DNA from: Lates calcarifer | Lineage: Eukaryota; Chordata; Actinopteri; Centropomidae | Direction of reading: 5' to 3' | Length of the DNA: 64,000 bases | Assembly (NCBI RefSeq): GCF_001640805.2 | Contig: NC_066833.1 | Location: forward strand, 11,599,344-11,663,343 | Shown: one piece after another, positions 22,833-36,671 of the stretch | How positions within the stretch are numbered: the first letter of the stretch is position 1 | Layout: each line of letters opens with the position of its first letter | Position numbers and translations under genes: made by a program | The notes under the pieces: model-generated | Database searches by the model: none | Seen by the model: only the letters and a program-made list of their open reading frames with translations | What the model was told of the DNA's origin: nothing

Positions 22833-24584
22833 TCAGTCACAACTTCAAAATGTGAACCGCAGACCACGTTATGCGAACAAACATTATTGTAGTTTCTTCT
22901 GATGATGTGTTCAAAGTGACAACTACGGCCAGAGGAGGATTAGACTGTAGGCTTTACCTATTCACTGTCATGCTCAGCTATATGTACATGTTACTGATAT
23001 GGACTATAGCCATACCCCCCACCCCCACTACATAAAGAGGACAGAGAGCTAGTGCAGTGCATGTGGCCATCGGAGGCAATTATAAGCTATAATGGTGTTT
23101 GTATTGTGGTGTAATTTGAGTCCTGTTAAGAGACTTTTTAAAATGTGGCCAGACTTCATGTGAGCCATCTCTGTTCTGCTGCCTGTATTAACAATAGTCC
23201 ACAAATGGAGAGGGTGTCGAATCCGAGGAAAACATCTACTAAACTGAATAGAGCCTTTCCCTTAGATTTTAAATACTAAATAATTGCTGTTCCATTTTCT
23301 TTCTCTGTTTTTTCTGCATTTGAATAGAGGTCTGTTTTTAAATGCTGAAGCAGAGCAATTTTAATAAAATGATCTTCTCTGTGGCTGCAGATATTTTTGA
23401 TTTGCCTTACTTTTACTGTGAGCGTTATTATGGAAAGTCCCATTGTGTCAGCAACATTTTGTCCATTGGCAATGTCCTGGTACCTGCTGCTTGATCCAAA
23501 GCTCTGTGGGAGTAAATAATGGCAGTTAAGCAGTAAGGCAGGACATAATGAGACATAAGTGGTGAAAATAATTTGAGAGAAGGTGGTTTTGAACTGAGAA
23601 AAACAGTCCTGCACAAGTCTCTTTCTTTTACACTGTAAGTAAACTGTGGCTAACACTTTGAACGAGCATGACCCTGGCCTTTCTGTTTGAACCTGCTGAG
23701 TGTAAAATTGGTTGTCTGGTAGAGTAATTTTTAAAATCTTGATTTTTTTCTATAGATATGCATATGAAGCATATACAGTGTATTACATTTTTGTTCTACA
23801 TCTAAACATTTATGGAAAAAAAAGGCTACTGTTTTGCTTTCTGATGTATTATTTTGAGCACCACTATCAAAATTCCATTCACCTACAACATGTTGGGCTG
23901 GTGATAGCAGTCTTTAAGACTGGTATTTTAAAGTTTCAGCACTAAAGTTTTTATGTTTGTTTTTCTTAAAGTTCGGGTGGATAGACACTCTGAGAGTTTG
24001 TTTGGTCCACAGTGCTTTGCACTGTTGATGTTGCTGAAGTGGCAAATCATTGGTAATTTGACCCAGGCATTGTTTTCTAACCTAGCTTAAATGTCAGTGT
24101 CATTGGCAAAGACATAGGAACTATTCAGAGGCAATCTCTTGGGAATCTTTAGGCTTGGAGGGGCAGTGAGGCCCTCCAGGAGCTCTGTATAATGGTGAGA
24201 CAATCATCTAAGTAGTATACCACTAACACTGTGCCATACTGGGATTAATAAGGCAAGTGTTGATCAAAGCAGGCTCTGGTGTAGAAGCAAAGAGTAAAGA
24301 GAGATGGAGAGAAACAAACAACAACAAAAAATATATATGACCACTGAACAAATTCATTGGTAATTAAACTTTTTCAGAACCTGTCACAGCACAGAGGATG
24401 TGATAATCATTGATTTCATATGACTGTTTCTAAAAAGTGACTTTACTCATTGAGCTATCAAGGCTTGTTGATGAATATTTGCAATATTTGAATATTCATG
24501 ACTGCATACACTGACACAATGTCATAAAGTAATCATTTCATATCTCCTTATGTTACTGGATTGGAGTTAAAAGATGAACTGCAC

Positions 24585-24830
24585 AACTCAGCAGCAGTTT
24601 CTGCTGCGGTTGTGTGCAGCATAAAAGCTACAGATACAAACAGGATAAATAAACTGCTGAGGAGGATGGGGTCTGTCCTGAGGGTCAGCCTGGACCCAGT
24701 GGGTGTGGTGACTGAGAGGAGCGTTGGTGAAACTGCTGGCTATCAAGGACAGTGACTCTCATCCACTGCATGACACATGGCCAGACAGAAGCACTCTACA
24801 ACTCATCCCTGGACTAAACTACAGCTTGAC
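24585..24830 (+). pseudogene. Non-LTR retrotransposon ORF2 C-terminal remnant
   Basis: From about 24588 the frame reads SAAVVCSIKATDTNRINKLL followed by RRMGSVLRVSLDP and VVTER. This matches the C-terminal tail of fish LINE polyproteins, of the type A-G-D-x-N-R-L-N-K-L-I-R-K-A-G-S-V. After a frameshift near 24724 it continues KLLAIKDSDSHPLHDTWPDR, corresponding to the conserved HPLH-x-T segment. The RT catalytic region is absent, so only a decayed 3' fragment remains. The clade (jockey/L2/Tx1-like) cannot be settled from this piece. Confidence 0.68.
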
Positions 24831-25417
24831 TCAGTCAGGAAGCCCATTTCATTTTGTGTCCTCTGCTTACACTTTAAAAGACACATCTATTGATTGCTTT
24901 GCAGCCAAAGCTACTTTCAGTGGCTGTTCCTCAAGTGTCAAGCATTATTACATTATCAAGAAAGTTTCAATTCCTTAGACATGTCTTGGAGAAAATAAAA
25001 CGTTAGGAGAGACAGGTGTATCCAACCAGGAAGTCTTTTACTGAAACACAACACCCCTTCAGTGAGAATCTGTTTATTGACTGGTCACTGCAGCTGATCT
25101 AATGCGCCTGCTGTTAAATGAACAAGCTACACCACTGTGAAGTTAACATTTTTTTTCTGTAATAGAAAATTATAGATGTGTCTGTGTACAATTCCAACAG
25201 TTTTTCAGCACTGTCCAGTGTTTAAAAATGCTTCTCTTATATTCTTTTCCAAGTGCTCATTCAGTGAAAGGGAAGGCACCAACAGCCAACAACCCAGCAG
25301 CCAACACAAGCACAGAGTTGTAGTCCTGTAATTTCTAACCTTACCCAGAAATGGACAACTTAAAATGACCCTATAGAATTTCAGTGACCTCTTGCTTGCT
25401 GTGTTCTTTCAGTAATA

Positions 25418-25620
25418 AATGATAAATGGACTGTATTCTTATAGTAGTTAAAGAGCAAAATGCTCAGAGACTTCCTATGAAAGGTACTGGCCTGCCTATC
25501 AGGAGCAACATAGGGTTCAGTATCTTGCTTAAGGACATTTTGGTAAATGGACAGGAGGAGCCAGAAATCGATTGCTGCAATTAACGGACAATCCACTCTA
25601 CTTCCTGACCCACAGCCAAC
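25418..25620 (-). mobile_element. tRNA-derived SINE (degenerate)
   Basis: On the minus strand a tRNA-like head, TGTGGGTCAGGAAGTAGAG (A box), starts near 25616. It is followed by a decayed B box around ATCGATTTCTGG (about 25570). The body holds the widespread fish-repeat segment CCTTAAGCAAGATACTGAAC (25536-25517), and the 3' end reads ACAGTCCATTTATCATTT. Overlapping open frames of 67-91 codons are artefacts. Conserved words identify the family type, but the name was not checked. Confidence 0.75.
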
Positions 25621-28600
25621 CACAAAACAAGGAAAGAGATTTAACTTTCCCACCATTTGCAGAAATTGTTGTCCTAAACATGGCCTTGTCTCACAGGAAA
25701 TTCAAGCCGCACAGCAGCATAAGTCATTTTTTTGTCTTTTTTTTTTATTCAGCTATTTTCAAATTTTGCTTGTAGTTCCACTCTAATTGTGTTTATTTTA
25801 TTGTGTAATTTAAAATAAATTTTAGTTTTCAATTACATCTATTTCTCTGCTGTATGTTGGTAAGACAGGCACCAATTTGGTGTATTATACCAGTGAGGAC
25901 TACTGTAATCTAACAAATTCCTAGATCGGTGGGACTAAGGCAGATCAGGGCCTGAGAGAATGAGGGGAAATGAGTGAATTCAGGGAACATATGGACATTT
26001 ACAGTTAAAAAGAGAAGAGCTTTAATAAGTGTTAGATTTCTGGATGCACACTGTTACAGTAGTGAGCCTGCCTGCTGCACATATGCAGATAAAGCCTTGA
26101 AGTGTTTGCTAGAATAATTTTGCCATCTGGGAGCCTATCTTTCTGCAATCTCATAGAATAAATAGGCTACTAGTGTTCATAACTCCACTGGTCTGATGAG
26201 CCAACTTTGTGAATTTTATTAATGGTATCAGTATGCCTTTGCCGTATTGGTTTAAAATTTATTTTGCATTTTATCATTGTCATCAGCTATCAAATGGGAC
26301 TCCTCAATAACAGCCACGTCTACACCATTCCTATGGAGAAGGTCTAACAGATGATTTGGATGCCAAAACAGTAAAGATAGACAGTGCAAAACAATAACAG
26401 GGGTTGTAAAAGCTGGATTCAGAATATTCTCAGTGTCAGTGCCCCTCCCACCTCAAAAGTAAATGAAAACCAAACCTATTACAGCCCTATGAAAAAACAC
26501 AGCATATCTACCCACCTGTTTATTAGGTTTGACATCCATGTACATGAAAAGGACAATGGCACATTCACCTCTCCTCCCCACTTAATGTTTACATAAACAG
26601 GACCAAGATATGCTCCAAAGGGCTGTCCACCAATGAATAACTTAGCCTAATGAGAAAAAAAAACACATTAGGTTACTATGCTCACAAGCAACTAAAGCCA
26701 ATGGAGGAACAAAACAGAGCCAATTTTGATCCTAAACTAAATATGCCAATTTAACCAAGTATATACAGTGCTAGAAATGGAGCTGCTCCCCAATTTCTTC
26801 CCAAATTAATAAGGTCCAGCAAAAATAAATAGCAATGTGTCTCAACTCATTCCACATCAACCTGAAAGGGGAAGGAAAAAACAGAAACAACATAGCATAC
26901 TCCTGTGAATGAAAGGAGTAGCACCAAATAAAGCAACAGATTTGACTAGTAAGTGCAATTTAAGGCACCACCATGTTGTGTGAGGGTATTTAGTATGTCT
27001 AGTAATGAACACCATTAAGAATCTTTACAATGCAGAGAAGGATGAACTCACTTTCTGCATATTTTCTAGCTCTGCAGCTACACAATCTAGGTAATCTACT
27101 AATAATCAACACTAAAATATCTGTCAGAGAAACTTAAGATAACCAACAAAAATATTCTTATTTTTATCACTCAATGTAAACTATATAAATATAAAGGAGT
27201 CAAGGGAAAATCTCTGATTAACTGAACAATAGAGCTATCTGACACTATTGAAAGAAAAAAAAAGAAGCAAATAATGTAGCCAAATCAATCTAAATAAAAC
27301 AAATAAAAACAATGGTCGCAGTATTATCAACCACTATAATCATATCACCATATAAATAAGAGTCATCTTGATATTAATAGGAATATTATCCTGACAAATG
27401 TAATCACTTAAAGCAAATATTATATTCAACCAACTCATGTAACCAAAATAAATAAAACAAAGTACATCTGAATCAAACTCCTACTTGATCCTGACATTCC
27501 CACCTCATTACAGTGCTACACAGGATATGTACACAACACACCCATACACACATGCAAACACTCAATACCCATACCCAGGCATAATGGATTAGAGCAGAAT
27601 ATAGTATAAGAAAACAAGATGGAGATAGCAAAGAAATAAAAAAGAAAAGATAATAAAAGAATAACCTATAAGAAAGGGCGAGACAGAGGGAAGATCTGAA
27701 AATGAGAACTGACAACACTTATGATGATGGTTGAGAAATCTTCTTCATAGTTTTACAGCCTTTGTTTTGTAAAGGACAAATGCAAATTCTGTCTGGGCCC
27801 AAGGACAGTATGATCAGCAGTTCCACCTGTGACCACAGTATTAACATTATTCCTGCCCCCAAAAAAACTCTGTTCTCACAGCAAGCCTCTTCTGTTATCT
27901 TTAGTAGCGGTGGATGAAATAAATTCTGTAACATATAAGAATTGTTACTCTTATCCTCTGTGATTCTGAATTTGTTCAGGAATTCCAAATATTTATTTTT
28001 GTATGTTGTTAATGAAGCTAGACGAAATGAGAAAAGTGGAACTCTGCGAGAACACAGTGCAGTATGAGGATGACTGGAATTAGCTCATACTTTATCTTTA
28101 AAAAGGCAAATTTGGGGTGTAATACTTCAGTAACAACCTTTGTGAGATGTAGGTTAAGTATTTTGTGAATATTCATATACCATCACCTAGACACTGATGT
28201 TAGGAGAGCACTAAGCTCCAGCAGTAACAAACAAGACCAGCTGACTAACTTATACTACAGCACTTTACAAAACAAAGCACAGAAATTCAAAAGCCCTGCA
28301 CCGGTGCAGCATTTTTGGTAATGATGGCTTCTCCCAGTGCTATAGGTGAGCAGATAGGCTGCTTTCCACTGTTAGAGACACTATGTTAACACCAATGTGG
28401 CAAAGTGCTCCACACTCATTAATATTCATGATGAAATGTAACCACCAAAACTTCCACTCTACACTGCTCGCAGCTGACTGGGGCTGGTATGAAATGAAGG
28501 ACACTCTACCACACATTCACAAACAACTACACACATGCACAGTGATGTCACTGTTCAGTAGTTGATCACAGGCTGTTTGAGTGTGTGTGTAGCAGCTGGC

Positions 28601-28711
28601 CAATTCACTCAAGAGAAGCCAAATACAGCATCAATGTAGACCAAAAAAATAATGATCAAACCATTTGTGAAACATTAGATTTCAAAATCTGTCTATTCTG
28701 TCAGCACTCAA
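25621..28711. other. Non-coding stretch, no gene seen
   Basis: AT-rich DNA with T-rich and A-rich tracts (for example 25730-25748 and 27248-27265). There are no recognisable domains in the 60-90-codon frames. Confidence 0.45.
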
Positions 28712-28914
28712 TTAACACCAAATGACTTAAAGTGGTCTTTTTGTGCACATTTGTGCCAGCAAAACAAACATCTGTGCTTCATTATTTCTCAAGTTATCAG
28801 TTTATTTATCTGATGTGTAATGCTCAGAACTTGAGAAATAATGAAGCAAAAATATTTTGCCTGCACAAATGAGCAAACAAATGAATCACCACTTTTGTGT
28901 CATTTGGACGTTAA
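28712..28914. mobile_element. Fold-back MITE, 203 bp, TTAA at both ends
   Basis: The whole segment is a long imperfect palindrome. The outer ends TTAACACCAAATGACTTAAA and (inverted) TTAACGTCCAAATGACACAA match. The inner arms TGCTTCATTATTTCTCAAGTT (28775-28795) and its exact complement (28828-28848) are perfect over 21 bp. The loop is 32 bp. No open frame lies inside. Termini at TTAA fit a piggyBac-type target site, though TA-target Tc1/mariner MITEs with TTAA-like ends cannot be excluded. A non-autonomous DNA transposon is the simplest reading. Confidence 0.78.
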
Positions 28915-29550
28915 TAGGGTTTTCTACTTGTCACATAAAGGGACAGGGAGACAGAGGCTGCAGCAATTTTAGTGCATGTATCAGTCATTTTTTAGCAGTT
29001 ACTTAACAGCTCCAGGTGCATTACCACAGCCTCTTGATTTGGACTTGATCTTCATCTAGCACAGGTGTTTATGGCTAAATCACTTCTGGATTTAGTCCAG
29101 GAGTCACTTAAAAAGACAAATGTGAATGAGATCAAGGCAAATACTAAGGCTAATTGACCCTAAAATAACAAAAGCAATCAAACTAAAGTGATGGGACCCC
29201 ATTATAGTACCACAGTTCTTATTTTAAATCAAAACATTTAACAAGTTAACAAGCAATCTAGTTGCATTAATCAGTGAAAAGCTGCTGGCAGAACAGTACC
29301 AATGTGTGCAAAGATAAGGCTACACAATATTTTACACCTATTGCTTTAAAAACCTTGCTATACTGTACACTGGGCTGTTGACAGTGTGATCCTGCCTTTC
29401 AGTGCAGTGGGTTTATTTGTGAGAGGGTAACAATTTGCATTAACTGAGAAAATGCAACTGGTCAATCCAGGTTAAGTCTTTTCATCTGCAGAGGCTCTGC
29501 AGCTGTCCAATAGAGTTCACAGTTTAAAACAAACAAACAAAGCAAAGACC

Positions 29551-29582
<32 letters not shown>

Positions 29583-32500
29583 ACTGGATGCAGATACAGC
29601 CAGTGTAGCAATCCCTGTTCAATTTACTGTACAACAATGCATCATCTTTGATATGTTTAGATACCTTGATCAGCAAAGTCATTAGGCTTTGCAGCTGTAA
29701 ATTAAATGCAGTGGAGTAAAAAGTACACTATCTTCTCTGATTAATATTGGAAAATAATGAGATTTAAAATGATAATAAGCCTTAAACTTAAAGATTTTGT
29801 TGGATATCATTATTGGCTCCTATATGTGAAATACCAGTCTTAAACTACTGTACCAGCCTGTTAAGATCCTCCTATCAAGGGTGTCAATTAATCATCTGTA
29901 ATTAATTTTTAATTAACCAGAGGCCTCTCTCGACCATGAAATTCTTCCAAATGACTACTTTGGGATAGACTCTCCAGGGCAGCAGTTTTAAATGATCCTA
30001 GCAAGAGTCTGTTTCATCTTTGAACCTGAGGTCAGCACCACCGCAGAATATCAAGGTCTATCGTACATGTCCTCAAATTGGTCCTGACAAATGCTTCCTC
30101 TGAAGATGATGCTATGAAGGTCATTTATGGTTAATAGAGGATAACATTATAAATTTAAATATATGGATTTTCAAAGCTATTTACGGACATAAGTCAGTCA
30201 ACTGACTGAAGATGTTACATAGTTATAAATAAATAAATATATAAATAAATCACATCATTTAAATAACATTTAAACAGGAGCAGGAAATTTTCTAAGCTAT
30301 GATCAAAAAGAAGTTCAGTATAGATGGTGTATTAGGGCCACATGGCATCACATTCCAGGCTGCTGGTTCTTGACTGCTAAGGTCTGAAGGTCATGTTAAG
30401 ACACAATGAAGGAGATGAGTGTCTCATCTCAGACTAACAGACTAACAGATGATTAATGTCATCTAGAATGAGCCACAGAGGCATGGTGTGTTTGGCCACT
30501 TCTGCAGTAAGTATCAAAAGTCAATTGTATAACATTATTTGTTCATTATCATTGATCCATCAATAAGTAAGAAGTATGTTTTTAAAAATATATTTTTTGA
30601 AAATAACTTGTGATTGTACAGTATGTAAATGTAACTAGTTATTTACCAGTTCAAATTATTTTTTAATTATTGATGTTCCACATATGTAACAATGCATGTT
30701 TATTGTTAGTTTTTAAATCTTGAAATCTTAATTAGCAAAGTAACTAGTTTCTGCAGTTGTCAAACAAATGTTGTTTGGTAAAAAGTACAATATTTCTCTT
30801 GGAAACATAGTGGTGTAGAGGTAGTATCAAAGTGAAGTGAAGTACAGGAATGCAGGTAAGTCATGTATTACACTGACAAGTATAGATGAATTTGATACAC
30901 TTAGAACATTGATTTGACAGTATGAATACTGTAAGAGAATAAATGTTTTTTGCAGTTCACTGCAGGACGTGTACTATTTTGCAAAATCAGTCTTTTGCTA
31001 ATCAGTTGCAGGAATTATTCTTATATTTTTTTGGGTGTTCCACCAAAAATTAACAATTCCATTTTGCTTAATTATAGCGAGGCATTGCTCTTGTAAATAC
31101 ATTATTTCCACATTTCATGCCATCAAACTCATTTCTCACTCCATTAACTTAGGAATTTACAAAATAATAACTCCTTCAGGTTTACAGCTCTGCTTTCTTT
31201 CCCACCAAATAACTGCATTCTTTTCTACTTTGGACAAAGATGGCACAGAGTTCACACTCTAACAGAGGTGTACCAACCATGTGCCTCCAGCACAGGTCAC
31301 TAGGATCCAGTTTCAATGTGTGTCCTCACAGACTCACAGATTATAACATGCTTTACTGATAAATCTGTAGGCAAATACACAACTTTCCTTAAGTCTACAA
31401 TCCAGCAGACTTTCTTTAGGGAATTACCCACAATTCATAGTGTTTGAATCTGAAAAATAATGACAGCAATAAAAATATGCACAATAATTAAATAAACATT
31501 GATGGAGCCAGCAGGAACAAGCACAAGTTTACATGTACATAGAACCTAGCACCATGTTACTATTATGTGAGATCATGATAATATGGATTTGTTGATTCAT
31601 TATTGTGCTGATTTCACACACAGTACACACTCTGCAGGTTATTGCAGTGTCTCGCTTATTTACATGTTATTAGTGTTTGAATTCATCCTGTGTTAACAGC
31701 AGAGGCTGTGTGACAGCATCCAGCTGGAACACCTTCATCTACCTCACACTACAGTAACCTGCCACTCATCAACATGCAGATATCGCCTGTGTAATCTGCT
31801 GCTCATTCTCACTCACCTGTTGCTAATGCATAAAGCTGCTCGGCTGGGACTGAAATCAGAGGAGATTTGTCCATCTGGAAGTTTAGTTTCTAATTAATAT
31901 CTAAGAATGTATTTTGATATATGCTGCTTTTGAGTGTTGAATTATTTGCCTTTTAGGGCACTAGAGTGCAAGCCACAATAATAGTTTGTGTTTGAGTAGA
32001 AGTAAAGTTAATCGTGGATATTATGCATTTATCATATATAAATACATGTATTTTGACATGAGGTTAGTTTTTACGGAAGCTTATTGTTGCCACACCAGAC
32101 AAATAAAATCGGATCACTATCACATTATAACGTGAAGTATGCTTAAAGTATTCAGTATGCTTCAAATTACCTAGTTCATATGAAGTGTAGTGAAATGAAC
32201 AAGTATAAAGTGAAAAAAAGCACACAAAGCACACACATTCGAGCTGTATCTCTTGGTTTTACACATGACTAGCAGCAAGAATAGCTGTCTGAAGAATTAG
32301 AAAAGTGCTTGAGAAAAAGTTCCAATTGTGCATACTCTCTCGATTGCATGACATGCTTGCTGGATTGCTGGTTTCTGAAAGTTACAAAAAAATGTTGGAA
32401 GCTCAAATCCAATGTCTGAAAGGAGTGTGGCCTCCTAGACACTGTTCAATGATCTGACAAGCACTTTGCTGAGATTTTTAAATGTTGCTGCTGAAATTGG

Positions 32501-35500
32501 AAACATTGCAGTGATTTAGTGTCACTGTACTATCACAAGTCTGTACCTCTTGAAGGAGGCGAAGACAGTGTTCTAGTTGTTGATAAGGTGTTCTGGCATT
32601 CCAAAACATGGGTCACAAAGATCAACATGTATCTGACAGAACTCCTTCACACTGGGGCCATGCAGGCTACATCATTTTATTATGTATAAATTTTCATCTT
32701 CACCTCCTCTTTCTTGTCATGCGCACAAGCAAACATAAGTTCATTAGTGCAACCAGACTTAAAGGTCAAAGTTGCATAATTTAAACAATGAATGTTTTGG
32801 CAAGAATATACACACCAAACCACATACATTATACTGTAAGAGGCCATACAGATGCTGTGAAGTTGCAATATACATAATTGCCCAGTTTTCCTTGAGGCAT
32901 GGTAATCACTTTGAATTGAAGAGGGTCATGAGTTTGTGACCTTTGGTACTGTTAACTGCCCCCCGGTGTGAACAATTACAACAGTGTAAAGGGGGGGAAA
33001 ATTAATCACCACTGGAGCTTCCTCAGAGGTTAAACTGTTAAAGTTATTTTGTGAAGTTTCAAGCAGGCTGTCTAAGGAGACCCTGTTCAGTTTGATGTCT
33101 CTCTGTGGGAAGCGCAGGGGATTATTCAGTGCAGCTAGAAACAAGGGCCTTTGGGAGGCTAATCACATACTGACTAAAATAACACAATATGAGCACATTC
33201 AGCGAGGCAGTGAACCCTGTTAAATAATAACAGTAGAAACCTTCATTAGTGTGCCTTTGACTGTATGTCACTCCGGTGTATCCCCTGTTATGAATAAGGG
33301 GGAAAATATCATTAAAATCAACTTGTGACACAAGTCTGCTGGGCAACCTCACTAAATAAAAGCCTATTGTGATCATACAAAAGCCTCCATAAAAAATTCT
33401 TTGCTTGAAAGAGGAGAACAATATTTTTGAGAAAGCATTGCAAATTGAGACATTCATCAGTTTTCATCTGTGGAACCTACCCCTCTACAAATTACATTTA
33501 TAGACAGCTAATTTGCAAATAGCAAATGTTTTGAAGAGAATGTAATGCCGCCAAAATATTTTCTTAACAAAATGTATCAATGAAATGTTTACTGACAACA
33601 TATTTCATTTGTTTTCTATCAAAATATCCAATCTTGCAATATAATATCATCTCACAGCAACTTCATTTGTAGTTATGAGGTGTATCTAATATTTTTTGTC
33701 TCCTCCCCTGTGTACATACTGCATGAATGTGTATGTGCAAACTCTGTGTCACTACATCAGACCCTCTTTTAGCCTGCCTCTAACTGCACTGTAATGTAAC
33801 TATTTTGATCACTGATCAAAAAGGTATTAAAAATTGCTAGTGGAGTCTTGCATTAAGTTTTACTTGGATGGTTTGTCTGTGTATGTATCCTCACAGATTA
33901 GGGTATGTATAGTTGCAGCATAAATGTATAAGCCGTCAAAGTTTGGATTCAGACAAAATGTTTTATGTAGTGCTGTATGATGTCTTGAACAAAGTTTTTC
34001 ATCTGACTGTGTATTGGCATGTGAAGGGAGTTACTGTGCTTTTTATTCTGTCCAAAAGGATGTGAAATGAGAATGAGCAGACTTCTAACCTCCGTCTGGG
34101 GTCCATGGGGCCCTGCTCACTCAACAGTCACTGTGCCTTACAGCAGTAGATGGCCTGTGGAGATGGCGGTGCATTCACAAACCACTTTGGTGTGACCACC
34201 AATGTCACTTTTTCTGGTGAGGATATGGAGCCATTTGCCCCTATACATATTTGTGCCTGTGTTTTCATTAAAAGAATGAGCAGGTCACACGACACCCCCT
34301 GAATATTGTTGCTCGCGTAATGCTACTGAATGACTATTTAAAGGGCTCAAAGCCATCACAAAACTGTCAGGAGATTAGAACTATGGAATACACTCAAACC
34401 TTAAAGGACATAGAGGAAAACAAAGATTGGACTGAAACATAAAATTCATGTTTTAAAAGTAATTGAATTAGTGTGCTGGGATCTTTCAGGTTTTGATACA
34501 CACTTTGAAGAACAAGCATAACAATGCAGCTAAAAGGACACAGTTTTCAAGGTTGCACACCAGTCCTATAGTTGGAAAGAAAAAAAAAAAAAATAGGTGA
34601 GTGTGACCAGTACTGCGTTTGCTTCTCTGAGCTAATAGAGCTGATGGCATGGCTAAAAGATAACATGTCCTCTAGCCTCCCCATCCTAAATCCCCTCATC
34701 AATGTTTCACATATCAGGTTGTTAGGGAGGAATCCAGGTCAAAGCCTTGTTAGATCTCAATCTCAGTCAATTTACACAGGATGACGGCTTAGAACGATAC
34801 AATCAACAACCTCCTGGCACTGCGGCATGGATTGCTAATTAATTAACTTAGCTCTGGCCTGACAAAGGAGAGCTTATGTGTCACCATTGTTTTATCAGTA
34901 TTTAATAAATGACTCAGGAGGGAGAACAATAAGCTGCTGACTAGAGCTACACAGGAGGAGCTGCTAAAAAAATTGTTGTTGTAAAATGTTAGCCTGTATA
35001 GCACCATGTCATAGATCTACATTAGAAGCCTGACTGATGGAGAGGGTGTAAATCCTAGCTGTTGTTGCCACAGAGACCACCTTACCCTCATTGAAATTCA
35101 CGGAGCAGTTCCCAATAAGAGGAGCACAGTTATTTCATTTCCATATACTCAATCCCATTCATTTACACAGTCTCTGGTGTATCTTCTCAGAACATGTACC
35201 TTTTCTCAGTTTAACAATCAAACCCTGTGCTTGGGGAGAGTCACTGCCGTGGAGAGCTTGAACCAGGAAATCAGCTTACACTGGTAATTAGTTTGCCCAT
35301 TTGGTTGCTGACAGTTGAACCGCTTTCATCAAAATACCACAGGCTGAGGTGCCTTGCGTTGCCAGCCATAACACAATGGTCTTGGTGACTGGTGATTGCC
35401 AACCCCTCCCAGAGAAACAAGTCCTCATACTGGTGTCGTCCTAACTATCTATGTCATCCATTTAGCAGGGGATGAAACTCCAATCTCCTGTGCACATTTT

Positions 35501-36264
35501 TCCACCAAAGAAAACAACCTCTCTGTGACGGAGATGTCAAAACTCCTGATTATCTGTGTAACAGAGCTTTGTCTGCAAGCCAAGGCCAATATTGTGAGTA
35601 ATAAGGGGAAAAAGGCCTTTGAACAATGTCAGCTTGTTTCCGCAGGTGTCCTCAGGTTTTTTTTCTCTCCTTTGAAAGACTCATTAAATTTATGCAAATG
35701 ACATTGTCACCCCTTGAAACATGCAAATGCAGTCCTTGCACTGTGTTATGAGATGAGCGCTCTGCAGAAAGTGAAATTTTCCTCCTGGCAGTGTAAATAG
35801 TGGTAGCATTTCAGATGCTGACAAGTTCTGTAAATACTTTGCCTTAATCTTATTTCCTCTTTTTAAAACCTCATTTGGTGTTGTTTTCCTTATATGCTCA
35901 ATGGAAAGAAGAATAGGTGTGCATACAGTATACCTACAGTTATCAATTTTGAATCATTTACTGCCCCATCTCCAGTGATGCTCTTGAGCAGGGGCATTTA
36001 GGAAGGCATTTGGAGAGCGGGAAAGTCAACCTTAAACTGTAAGACACTTAAGGGCCTGAGATATAAGGGATAATTAATGTGTAAATAGTACAAAACCAGT
36101 TGATGTCTATAATTACAGTGTCTGTTAAGTAGACAGCTAACTAGCAGTTTTCTTTTAGCTTTAGCTTTATAACTGATAATACAGTCACTGAGCAATACTG
36201 TACTTCAATTCTAGTTTAATCTTTAATGTAAATATGGTAAATCTACAATAAAACAAAACAAAGT
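28915..36264. other. Non-coding stretch, no gene seen
   Basis: Contains the A-run at 29551, an ATAA-rich patch near 30227-30250 and an A-run at 34580-34593. A consensus donor (AATGCAG/GTAAGT) at 30854/30855 follows an acceptor-like TTTCTCTTGGAAACATAG, but the 45 nt between them carry no signal of coding. Higher-complexity patches near 31690-31860, 34080-34230 and 35690-35790 could be conserved non-coding elements. No protein motif was recognised. Confidence 0.4.
29551..29579. repeat. (A)29 run
   Basis: 29 consecutive A residues, following AAACAAACAAACAAAG. It may be a retroposon tail, but no head was identified on its 5' side. Confidence 0.93.
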
Positions 36265-36671
36265 CTACAGCCACTCCAATGGAGAGGCTGCACTTTGGCA
36301 CAATAATGGTTTGAATTAATGTCTAGCATGCTAACATTTACTAATTAGCTAACTAATTACCAAACACAATATACAGCTGTGGCCAACTGGGATTTCTCCT
36401 CTGAATATACAGTATGTTGGATGTAAAACAAGGTATTAGACAAATTAAAAATTTGACCTGATGATGGTATCTGATGATAACATGACAAACAAATGTCAAC
36501 CTCGTCATATTGAAAAGTCAGGGGATCAACAAAGTCAGGAGGATTCATCCTCTGGACACTATGAATGTCTAATCTCATGTATAGTTGAGATTTTTGTCTG
36601 GACCAAAGTGGAGGGCACTGCCATCCCTACAGCCACACCGCTTGTGTAGCTAAAAAAAAAAAAAAAAAAAA
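36265..36671 (+). mobile_element. Unclassified percomorph-type interspersed repeat with poly(A)
   Basis: The ~400-bp segment runs from CTACAGCCACTCCAATGGAG through TGACCTGATGATGGTATCTG and GAAAAGTCAGGGGATCAACA to TGTGTAGCT and a 20-A tail (36652-36671). A second, more decayed copy is at 39645-39965. I recognise the word order from a repeat that is very common in percomorph genomes. The A-tail suggests retroposition. The family name is not known to me. Confidence 0.65.

Larger units (their letters stand above)
20051..24580. other. Non-coding stretch, no gene seen
   Basis: AT-rich DNA with a CAA-rich low-complexity tract at 20060-20095, the hairpin at 21328-21350 and the CA microsatellite at 22801. 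Frames of up to 126 codons on the minus strand near 23276-23656 show no motif and are judged to be chance. Confidence 0.45.

Noticed and set aside
23276..23656. 126-codon minus-strand frame
   Set aside because: No motif, and it overlaps a second unrelated frame on the same strand. Judged to be chance.
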